In this document: piece by piece, positions 1-5,214 of the stretch
How the letters are laid out: every line of letters starts with the position of its first letter
Position numbering within the stretch: position 1 is the first letter of the stretch
Source: Bacteroidia bacterium
GTDB taxonomy: Bacteria > Bacteroidota > Bacteroidia > Bacteroidales > Azobacteroidaceae
Direction of reading: 5' to 3'
Assembly: GCA_025996815.1 (NCBI GenBank)
Contig: BNTT01000111.1
Coordinates: 1-10,334, forward strand
Length of the DNA stretch: 10,334 nt
Position numbers and translations under genes: made by a program
Notes under the pieces: model-generated
Database searches by the model: none
What the model was told of the DNA's origin: nothing
What the model saw: the letters and a program-made list of their open reading frames with translations, nothing else

Positions 1-206
1 AAGTTGTAGATATGTTTGAAAGGCATAAAATAGGAATAATAAACGCTATGAAAACAGGTGCTAACAACGCGCGAGCCGAACGATTAAACGGGGCAATACA
101 AGAGTTAAAAACAATCGGAAGAGGTTATAGAAATACCGCTAATTTCAGAACGGCTATTCTCTTCTTTAACGGTGATTTAATGCTCTTTCCACACAATTCC
201 CAGTAG
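1..206 (+). CDS. ISL3-type transposase, C-terminal end (partial)
   Basis: This is the last ~67 codons of a transposase whose frame is open to the left edge of the window, so the ATG at 12 is probably an internal methionine (Val-Val-Asp precedes it in frame). The stretch NARAERLNGAIQELK followed by a GRGYRN-NF-AILFF pattern matches what I know of the end of ISL3-family DDE transposases, where the Glu in the AERLN block is the last acid of the catalytic triad and the aromatic-rich tail follows. It ends at TAG 204-206. I could not identify a terminal inverted repeat or target duplication to its right. The next promoter box starts only 16 bases after the stop, so either the IS end is very short or the element is a remnant. 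Whether the upstream part is intact cannot be seen here. Confidence 0.8.
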   Translation, partial: VVDMFERHKIGIINAMKTGANNARAERLNGAIQELKTIGRGYRNTANFRTAILFFNGDLMLFPHNSQ

Positions 207-221
207 AACCAAAATTTATTG

Positions 222-230
222 TACCTTTGC
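222..230 (+). promoter_or_regulatory. Bacteroidota -7 promoter box for the methyltransferase gene
   Basis: TACCTTTGC fits the Bacteroidota primary-sigma -7 consensus TAnnTTTG. It lies 26 bases before the ATG at 256, a normal leader length. No TTTG (-33) element is visible at the usual 19-21 base spacing. It sits directly after the transposase stop, so it could also be an outward promoter of an IS end. Confidence 0.6.
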
Positions 231-255
231 GTCCGAATAATAAATATCGTAAAAA

Positions 256-1249
256 ATGAAAAATAACATTCAGCATTCACAGCCCGTAAGTCCTGAAAAA
301 TCAGGGCTACAAGTGGTAAACAAGGGGGGGGGGGGTACAAGAAAATGCCGCCAACAAGTTAGCGGCATTTTACAGAAAACATCTATCGCCCGAACTTCGC
401 GAGAAGATATATCGGTTTTTTTTGGGTCAAATTCTTTCTTTTAAGAGGAATTTTCGCGGACACACAAAAAGTTTCTTAATTTATGTTTTTCAACCTTTTT
501 TGCCCAAAACGCCTGAAAACCAATGCTATGCGTTCATGGGAAGATATGGTTTGACTCCCTACCCATACGAATTTATGTTGGAGTATAAAAAGTTGCCCGT
601 TGAGTGTGTTTATGACAATCAATCGGATTTATATTATGTTATGTACAACGGCAAAAAATTGTATTTCAAGGGAGATACGCCAAAAGATATTGTATCTCTT
701 TATCAGTCATTGCGTGTTGAACAAGATATTCGTGCACCTCATCGCTATGTCAATGATTATAGTCGTCTGAAAGGGAAAACGCTGCTTGACATTGGGGCAG
801 CGGAGGGGATTTTTTCGTTAGATGTGATTGAATTTGTGAAGCATGTTTATTTGTTTGAGTGCGACAAAGATTGGACAGCGGCTCTGAAAGCCACTTTTGC
901 GCCTTGGAAAGATAAAATTACTATCGTAGAAAAGTATGTGAGCGACATCAATGATGAATCCAACATCACCATTGACCGGTTTTTGGAGGGGAAAGATAAG
1001 AGCAACCTTTTCCTGAAAATGGATATTGAGGGCTATGAGCAAGCCGCCTTGCGAGGGGCTGCAAACACGTTGAAAGAAGTCCGCGACCTTGATTATTCGA
1101 TTTGCACCTATCACCATCCTGATGATGCGGAAGAAATCAGCAAAACGCTGTCAGACAATCATTTCGAGTCTGAATTTACAGACGGCTTTCTATGGTTTGG
1201 AGGAGGACTAAGAAAAGCCATTATTCGCCGGAAAGTTCAGTCGATATAA
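256..1249 (+). CDS. FkbM-family SAM methyltransferase, out of frame at a poly-G tract (phase OFF as given)
   Basis: The catalytic part reads in the frame open from 320 to 1249. It has a SAM-binding loop LLDIGAAEG at about 782-808, an acidic FECD strand end, and the FkbM-type motif KMDIEGYE at about 1019-1042, so it is a probable methyltransferase acting on a sugar or glycan. In that frame there is no ATG or GTG near the front, and the first start-like codon is TTG at 422. Yet coding-like sequence continues upstream of 422 (for example YRKHLSPELREKIYRFF) to the G run. The only well-placed start is ATG 256, behind a promoter box, and its frame runs into the 12-G tract and stops at 442-444. Losing one G (or gaining two) joins the two frames into a protein of about 330 aa. 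The 3' end overlaps the convergent rnc by 29 bases. The substrate is unknown, and no glycosyltransferases are in the window. Alternatives are a sequencing error in the homopolymer or a true pseudogene. Confidence 0.8.
324..335 (+). repeat. Poly-G homopolymer (12 G) inside the methyltransferase gene
   Basis: This is an uninterrupted run of 12 G, about 23 codons after the ATG at 256. Tracts of this length are prone to slipped-strand mispairing. With 12 G the start frame ends at 444; with 11 or 14 G the start and catalytic frames join. Confidence 0.95.
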
Positions 1250-2000
1250 TCTTTTTTGCAAACGCCCTGTCTGAGCGCACTTTGTGGAGTGCCATTTTGG
1301 AGGCATACTGCTGCGATTCTTTTTTGGAAAAGCCCTCCCCTTCGCCTGCCTGAATGCCGTTGAGGAGTGCCACACTCTTGAATTGCAGCGCGTGCTCAAA
1401 AGGCGCCCAATGTTCGGACACTTCATACGCCAATTGCACGTGGCGGCGTTGCGCCCATTCGAGGAGTTTGGACTTGAAATTGACCTCTTTTTTGGCTTCT
1501 GTGTCGATGTCGAAATGGGGTCGGATGATTTTTTCTTCGATGAAGCACCGCGCTTTTCGATAGCCCTTGTCGAGGTAAATCGCGCCGATGAATGCCTCCA
1601 AGGCATTGCCGTAGATGTGGCATTTCGGGTGGCGGATACGTTCTGTTGATGCCATCAAACTGCTGAGTCCCAATTCGTTGCCTATCCTGTCCATCGTTTC
1701 GCGCTTCACGATTTTTGAGCGGGTGTTTGTGAGGAAGCCCTCGTTTTTGGAGGGGAATTTTTTAAAGAGAATGTCGCCCACGATGGCGTTCAAGACCGCA
1801 TCGCCCAGAAATTCCAGCCGCTCGTTGTCGTGCATTGTTCGCCGGTTGCGCCTTTCGTTGTTGAAATACGATTTGTGTCGCAAAGCCTCCTCGTAGTAGG
1901 CGAGGTCGTCGGGGAAGAATCCAAGTATCTGATATAGAGCAAAATAAAGCCCTTTCTTCGGATGAAAAAAGAGCCTTATGTGTTTCAAAAATGTTTTCAC
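1221..2000 (-). CDS. rnc: Ribonuclease III
   Basis: Ribonuclease III is the double-strand-specific endoribonuclease that matures rRNA and some mRNAs in the cytoplasm. The RNase III signature NERLEFLGDA is at residues 59-68, with metal-binding Glu63 and Asp67. The second acidic cluster is GNALEAFIGAIYLD at 131-144. There Asn132 replaces the usual Asp, as I recall for Bacteroides homologues, and Glu135 is kept. A double-stranded RNA-binding domain follows at about 173-245, ending in the SKKESQQ-A-KMAL pattern. The length of 259 aa is normal. The start is GTG at 2000-1998, because no in-frame ATG occurs before the signature region; it lies one base after the fabF stop, which points to translational coupling. 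It is the third gene of acpP-fabF-rnc. Its stop lies 29 bases inside the end of the convergent methyltransferase gene, and no terminator is visible. Confidence 0.95.
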   Translation of the reverse strand: MKTFLKHIRLFFHPKKGLYFALYQILGFFPDDLAYYEEALRHKSYFNNERRNRRTMHDNERLEFLGDAVLNAIVGDILFKKFPSKNEGFLTNTRSKIVKRETMDRIGNELGLSSLMASTERIRHPKCHIYGNALEAFIGAIYLDKGYRKARCFIEEKIIRPHFDIDTEAKKEVNFKSKLLEWAQRRHVQLAYEVSEHWAPFEHALQFKSVALLNGIQAGEGEGFSKKESQQYASKMALHKVRSDRAFAKKIISTELSGE

Positions 2001-2001
2001 A

Positions 2002-3264
2002 TTATTTCACGAATTTCTTGACTATCACGCAGGCATTGTGTCCGCCAAACCCGAAAGTGTTGGACAGGGCAGCATTCACCGTCCGTTTTTGGGCTACGTT
2101 GAACGTGAAATTCAGTTTGGCATCCAATTCGGGGTCGTCGTCGCCTGCCGCGTGGTTGATGGTGGGCGGAACGATGTCGTTTTGCACCGCCAAAATGCAC
2201 GCCATCGCCTCAAACGCACCTGTTGCGCCGAGCATGTGACCGGTCATCGACTTGGTCGAACTGATATTCAAATTGTAAGCGTCCTTGCCGAACACTTCTT
2301 TAATCGCTTTCACTTCCGAAGGGTCGCCAACAGGCGTAGACGTGCCGTGGACGTTGATATAATCTATCTCCGAAGGCTGCATATCGGCATCTTTCAGGGC
2401 GGCTTTCATCACCAACTTGGCTCCCAAGCCTTCCGGATGCGAAGCCGTCAGGTGATAGGCATCGCCCGAAGCACCTCCGCCTACTATTTCGGCGTAGATT
2501 TTTGCGCCGCGTGCACGGGCGTGTTCCAATTCCTCGAAGATGAGTGCCACGCCACCTTCGCCCATCACAAAGCCGTCGCGACTTGCACTGAACGGACGTG
2601 AAGCCGTTTCAGGGGAGTCGTTTTGCACCGAGAGGGCGTTCATAGCGTTGAACCCGCCGACACCGGAAATGGTGATGGCGGCTTCGGCACCTCCCGTTAC
2701 CACTGCGTCGGCTTTTCCCAAGCGAATGGTATCGAAAGCGGAAATCGCGCCGGTGGTGGATGAGGCACAAGCCGACACCGTCCCGAAGTTCGGTCCGCGG
2801 AAGCCAAATTCCATAGAGATATGTCCTGCCGCGATGTCGCTAATCATTTTAGGAATGAAAAACGGATTGAGGCGCGGTCCGTTTTCCTCATTTTGATAAT
2901 AATAGCCAACCTCCTGTTCAAACGTCCCAATTCCTCCGATGCCGGAAGAAAAAATGACCCCTACACGGTCGCGGTCGGTCTTTTTGTTGTCTAACCCTGA
3001 ATCTTCTACGGCTTCTCTTGCCGCAACGACGGCGAATTGGGCATAACGGTCCATTTTTCGGGCTTCCTTGCGGTCGAAGTGCTCATTCGGGTCAAAACCT
3101 TTTACCTCACACGCGAAATGGGTTTTAAATTTGGAGGCGTCAAACAAAGTGATAGGTCCGGCACCACTCACCCCCTTGAGCAGGGAATCCCATGTCTCCG
3201 ACACGTTTTTCCCGAGCGGGGTGATGGCTCCCAAGCCCGTAACAACTACTCTTTTTAGTTCCAT
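2002..3264 (-). CDS. fabF: Beta-ketoacyl-ACP synthase II
   Basis: This cytoplasmic enzyme condenses malonyl-ACP with a growing acyl-ACP in type II fatty-acid synthesis. The 420 aa protein is full length and has the complete Cys-His-His active site: Cys166 in GTVSACASSTTGA, His306 in NVHGTSTPVGD and His343 in KSMTGHMLGATGA. The glycine-rich NTFGFGGHNA loop is near the C-terminus. The ATG start gives the standard family N-terminus (MELKRVVVTGLGAITPLG). It lies 52 bases downstream of its acyl-carrier partner acpP, with a hairpin between them, and runs one base short of rnc. Intact triad and normal length argue against it being an inactive chain-length-factor relative. Confidence 0.97.
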   Translation of the reverse strand: MELKRVVVTGLGAITPLGKNVSETWDSLLKGVSGAGPITLFDASKFKTHFACEVKGFDPNEHFDRKEARKMDRYAQFAVVAAREAVEDSGLDNKKTDRDRVGVIFSSGIGGIGTFEQEVGYYYQNEENGPRLNPFFIPKMISDIAAGHISMEFGFRGPNFGTVSACASSTTGAISAFDTIRLGKADAVVTGGAEAAITISGVGGFNAMNALSVQNDSPETASRPFSASRDGFVMGEGGVALIFEELEHARARGAKIYAEIVGGGASGDAYHLTASHPEGLGAKLVMKAALKDADMQPSEIDYINVHGTSTPVGDPSEVKAIKEVFGKDAYNLNISSTKSMTGHMLGATGAFEAMACILAVQNDIVPPTINHAAGDDDPELDAKLNFTFNVAQKRTVNAALSNTFGFGGHNACVIVKKFVK

Positions 3265-3282
3265 AGCGTTAAAAATTTAATG

Positions 3283-3309
3283 CAGGGGCGCGATTATTTT
3301 GCGCCCCTG
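3283..3309 (-). terminator. Intercistronic GC-rich hairpin between acpP and fabF
   Basis: CAGGGGCGC and GCGCCCCTG form a perfect 9-bp stem around a 9-base AT-rich loop. On the minus-strand transcript it lies just after the acpP stop and is followed within a few bases by CATTAAATTTTT, a weak U-rich tail. It could act as a partial terminator or as a 3' stabiliser of acpP mRNA, giving more ACP than FabF. Which of these it does is inference. Confidence 0.6.
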
Positions 3310-3316
3310 GCATCAT

Positions 3317-3562
3317 TTATGCTTCGTTAGCATGCTTTTCGATGTAATCAATTGAATTACCTACCGTTTGAATGGTTTGCGCCACATCATCGGGGATAGG
3401 TTTCATACTAAATTCCTTTTCGAAATCCATAATTAACTCCACGGTGTCCAAAGAGTCGGCACCCAAATCGTTGATGAAGTTCGCTTCCGGCGTAACTTCC
3501 GATTTCTCAACGCTCAACTTGTCTGCGATAAGATCTTTTACTCTTTCTGCAATTTCTGACAT
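3317..3562 (-). CDS. acpP: Acyl carrier protein
   Basis: This is the small acidic carrier that holds fatty-acyl intermediates on a 4'-phosphopantetheine arm during fatty-acid synthesis. It has 81 aa. The attachment site is Ser37 in the canonical [10 protein letters not shown] motif, followed by the helix III/IV region ending in a DYIEKH pattern. The ATG at 3562-3560 follows a ~38-base AT-rich leader and a good promoter. It is first gene of acpP-fabF-rnc, so one transcript supplies both the carrier and its condensing enzyme. Nothing is unusual in the protein. Confidence 0.97.
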   Translation of the reverse strand: MSEIAERVKDLIADKLSVEKSEVTPEANFINDLGADSLDTVELIMDFEKEFSMKPIPDDVAQTIQTVGNSIDYIEKHANEA

Positions 3563-3607
3563 AATTTTAAATTTTTAAATTAGTAAATATTTTTGCTTTC
3601 GCGGGGG

Positions 3608-3639
3608 CAAAGGTAAGGACTTCTTTTGAAACAAACAAA
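3608..3639 (-). promoter_or_regulatory. Promoter of the acpP-fabF-rnc operon
   Basis: On the minus strand, TTTG (3639-3636), a 20-base spacer and TACCTTTG (3615-3608) match both elements of the Bacteroidota primary promoter with ideal spacing. Transcription should start near 3600, leaving a leader of about 40 bases before acpP. Confidence 0.8.
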
Positions 3640-3701
3640 TTTTTTAACATAAAAATTGCACAAAACTCGAAAAAATGTGCAACCGCCCCAAAGTGCGCCG
3701 A

Positions 3702-3788
3702 AAAAAAATCGCGCTATTTGCTTCTGAATGTGGCACTAATGAAAGAAAATTCGCCGCTTTTTTTCGAGAGAAAAAGTTATCAACAAAT
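3702..3788 (+). pseudogene. purN-like 5' fragment (degraded copy)
   Basis: Read in the frame that continues into the VOC gene, this stretch gives KIALFASECGTNERKFAAFFRE. The start of the intact purN at 4235 reads KIALFASGSGSNAENIITHFRN. The first seven residues are identical, GTN/GSN and F-R are shared, and the DNA matches at most positions with mainly third-base changes. The resemblance fades after ~28 codons, where the VOC promoter begins. It is too short to be a functional enzyme and part of the nucleotide-binding loop is altered (ECGTN for GSGSN). I interpret it as the leftover front of an older or duplicated purN at a site divergent from acpP. Chance similarity seems unlikely but is not excluded. 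Confidence 0.55.
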
Positions 3789-3809
3789 CTGCAAATCATT
3801 TTTTTTGAT

Positions 3810-3818
3810 TACCTTTGC
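3810..3818 (+). promoter_or_regulatory. -7 promoter box for VOC gene and purN
   Basis: TACCTTTGC matches the Bacteroidota -7 consensus and lies 43 bases before the ATG at 3861. No clear TTTG is present at 19-21 bases upstream. Its position rules out the far upstream ATG at 3675 as the start of the VOC gene. Confidence 0.65.
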
Positions 3819-3860
3819 GGTCGCATAAATGAGAGTATTAAAAATTTAATTTATAAACGA

Positions 3861-4238
3861 ATGAAAAAAGTATTTCTTGGAATTGACCACCCTGCTTTGG
3901 CAGCAAAAGACGTGGTTGCATTAACAAAATGGTACTGCGATGTGTTAGGCTACGAGGTTATAGCACAGACAGATAAGCCCATCTTCATCATCAAAGCCCC
4001 CGACGGCACCAACATCGAAATGATGCCGGAAGACGGCACCCCGCCCCCGGTGCGAACCGTAAGCACCAAAGGTTGGTCGCACTTGGCACTGCGGGTAAGC
4101 GACTTCGACAAAGCAGTAGCAGCCTTAGACAAGCACCAAGTGCACTGGGAAACAGCTGAGTTTGAAGCAGTAGGAGGCGGGCGCATCCGCAATTTTTTGG
4201 ATATTGAAGGCAATTTGCTGCAGATTGTGGAGAGATGA
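3861..4238 (+). CDS. VOC-family (glyoxalase/bleomycin-resistance fold) metalloprotein
   Basis: The 125 aa protein has the paired beta-alpha-beta-beta-beta modules of the vicinal-oxygen-chelate fold. All four expected metal ligands are visible: His10 in GIDHPALAAKD, Glu53 in NIEMMPE, His74 in GWSHLALRVSD and Glu124 in the final LQIVER. This H/E/H/E set is that of active lyase/isomerase-type members such as glyoxalase I or methylmalonyl-CoA epimerase, but the actual substrate cannot be told. The start at ATG 3861 gives the normal family N-terminus and follows its promoter box. Its TGA overlaps the purN ATG (ATGA), so the two are probably translationally coupled, although no metabolic link to purine synthesis is obvious. 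Confidence 0.85.
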   Translation: MKKVFLGIDHPALAAKDVVALTKWYCDVLGYEVIAQTDKPIFIIKAPDGTNIEMMPEDGTPPPVRTVSTKGWSHLALRVSDFDKAVAALDKHQVHWETAEFEAVGGGRIRNFLDIEGNLLQIVER

Positions 4239-4813
4239 AAATTGCCCTATTCGCCTCCGGAAGTGGCTCCAATGCCGAAAATATCATCACCCATTTTCGG
4301 AACAGACACGCCACCGACATTGAGTTTCCGCTTATCGTGAGCAATCGGGCGGACGCTTTTGTGCACGAGCGCGCCCGCCAATTGGGCGTGCCGTCGTTCA
4401 CGTTCAGCAAGGCGGACTTTGAGAATGGCACCGTGCTGCGGTTGTTGCAGCAATACCGCATCGAAGGCATCGTGTTGGCAGGCTTCTTGCTGAAAGTGCC
4501 CGCCAGCCTGCTGCAAGCGTTCCCCAACCGCATCATCAACATTCACCCTGCCCTGCTACCGAAGTTCGGCGGCAAAGGGATGTATGGCTCGCACGTCCAC
4601 GAGGCGGTGGTAGCCAATCACGAAACGGAAAGCGGCATCACCATCCACGCAGTCAACGAACATTACGACGAAGGGACAATCCTTTTTCAGGCGCGTTGCC
4701 CGGTCTTGCCAACCGACTCGGCAGATGAAGTCGCCGCGAAAGTGCATGCGCTGGAATATCGGCATTTTCCGGAGGTTGTTGGGGGGTGGGCGATAGCTGG
4801 CTTAACAAACTAA
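4235..4813 (+). CDS. purN: Phosphoribosylglycinamide formyltransferase
   Basis: This cytoplasmic enzyme transfers a formyl group from 10-formyl-tetrahydrofolate to glycinamide ribonucleotide, the third step of de novo purine synthesis. The 192 aa protein is close to the usual length. The N-terminal phosphate-binding loop is FASGSGSNAENI. The catalytic trio is complete: Asn102 and His104 in INIHPALLPKFGGKGMYG, and Asp145 in HYDEGTILFQ. The HIS-rich substrate loop GSHVHEAV follows the active-site block. The start overlaps the VOC stop by ATGA. The 3' flank has only an AT-rich inverted repeat and no convincing terminator. A degraded copy of its first codons lies ~530 bases upstream. Confidence 0.96.
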   Translation: MKIALFASGSGSNAENIITHFRNRHATDIEFPLIVSNRADAFVHERARQLGVPSFTFSKADFENGTVLRLLQQYRIEGIVLAGFLLKVPASLLQAFPNRIINIHPALLPKFGGKGMYGSHVHEAVVANHETESGITIHAVNEHYDEGTILFQARCPVLPTDSADEVAAKVHALEYRHFPEVVGGWAIAGLTN

Positions 4814-4814
4814 T

Positions 4815-4848
4815 GCTATATTTAGCAAAAAACGCACAAAAATATAGC
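4815..4848. repeat. AT-rich inverted repeat after purN
   Basis: GCTATATTT (4815-4823) and AAATATAGC (4840-4848) are perfect 9-base inverted copies separated by 16 bases, starting two bases after the purN stop. It has no T run directly behind it on the plus strand. It could mark the transcript end or a protein-binding site, but the call is weak. Confidence 0.4.
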
Positions 4849-4907
4849 CACTCAAAAAAATTTTGTGAAAAAAATTGCAGAAAAGCTTGCATATTAAAAA
4901 AAAGTTG

Positions 4908-4916
4908 TATATTTGC
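4908..4916 (+). promoter_or_regulatory. Candidate -7 promoter box (distal) upstream of the glycan operon
   Basis: TATATTTGC matches TAnnTTTGC, with CTTG at 4886-4889 as a near-consensus -33 element 18 bases upstream. Transcription from here would start about 20 bases before the short ORF at 4946. Confidence 0.5.
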
Positions 4917-4945
4917 GGCGTGAATTTGAAAAATTAGTGTATCAA

Positions 4946-5053
4946 ATGATAAAATTAAAGTTTTTATGTAATGTGTTTGCGCTTGCAGATCTTGAATTAT
5001 CGGGTCGCTTTGCGCTAACTTTGCATAAACTTTGCCCCCCCCCCACAACGTAA
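4946..5053 (+). CDS. Possible 35-aa leader ORF running through a poly-C tract
   Basis: ATG 4946 opens a 35-codon frame beginning MIKLKFLCNVFALADLEL and ending TAA 5051-5053, just after the 10-C run, which it reads as prolines. It sits ~30 bases behind a promoter box. I recognise no family. Its reading frame after the C run depends on the tract length: as given it stops at 5053; with 9 C it would stop at 5126-5128 inside the terminator-like stem; with 11 C it stays open to TAG 5188-5190, through both hairpins. It may be a leader peptide or chance. Confidence 0.25.
   Translation: MIKLKFLCNVFALADLELSGRFALTLHKLCPPPTT
5016..5024 (+). promoter_or_regulatory. Candidate -7 promoter box (proximal) of the glycan operon
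   Basis: TAACTTTGC fits the Bacteroidota -7 consensus exactly. CTTG at 4991-4994 lies 21 bases upstream as a near-consensus -33 element. The expected start is near 5030, immediately before the poly-C tract, and the leader to ATG 5215 would be ~185 bases. A second, imperfect box (TAAACTTTG, with one extra spacer base) follows at 5026-5034. Confidence 0.55.
5035..5044 (+). repeat. Poly-C homopolymer (10 C) in the operon leader
   Basis: This run of 10 C lies just downstream of a promoter box and inside the short ORF 4946-5053. It is the second long G/C homopolymer in the window. Confidence 0.95.
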
Positions 5054-5083
5054 ATCGCTTATTATCAATAAGTTACAAATCCG

Positions 5084-5105
5084 GCAATGGGGTGTGCCCC
5101 ATTGC
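5084..5105 (+). other. Strong leader hairpin
   Basis: GCAATGGGG (5084-5092), loop TGTG, CCCCATTGC (5097-5105) form a perfect 9-bp stem. No T run follows, so it is not a terminator by itself. It sits 16 bases before the terminator-like hairpin in the same leader. Confidence 0.7.
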
Positions 5106-5120
5106 TATAAATGCTTTCAA

Positions 5121-5156
5121 CCGCATTAGGACGTTTTGTCCTGATGCGGCTTTTTT
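5121..5156 (+). terminator. Intrinsic-terminator-like hairpin in the leader of the glycan operon
   Basis: CCGCATTAGGAC (5121-5132) pairs with GTCCTGATGCGG (5138-5149) over 12 positions with one T-G wobble, around a GTTTT loop. One C and then six T (5151-5156) follow. This is a classical intrinsic terminator shape. It lies 58 bases before the lipoprotein ATG and downstream of both visible promoter boxes, with no TAnnTTTG box between it and the gene. That suggests attenuation or a short leader RNA. Alternatively it ends a small RNA and the operon promoter is one I cannot recognise. Confidence 0.75.
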
Positions 5157-5214
5157 CGTGTGTAAAAAGAATATAAACAATATAAATTAGTTATTTAAAT
5201 TTTAAAATTTTTTT

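Noticed and set aside
281..308. AGCCC...GGGCT with an inner CCTGA/TCAGG hairpin as a possible IS end or terminator
   Set aside because: The arms are short, no matching copy is visible on the other side, and it lies within the probable N-terminal codons of the methyltransferase. It is not enough to call an inverted terminal repeat.
1978..2601. 207-codon plus-strand open frame opposite fabF
   Set aside because: It is the antisense of a strongly conserved gene, with no recognisable domain and no promoter.
3675..3860. In-frame extension of the VOC gene to an upstream ATG at 3675
   Set aside because: It would start upstream of the promoter box at 3810 and add a purN-like segment plus an AT-rich linker. 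ATG 3861 gives the normal VOC N-terminus.
4815..4848. Inverted repeat after purN as an intrinsic terminator
   Set aside because: The stem is AT-rich, the loop is 16 bases and no T run follows on the plus strand. It is kept only as a repeat.
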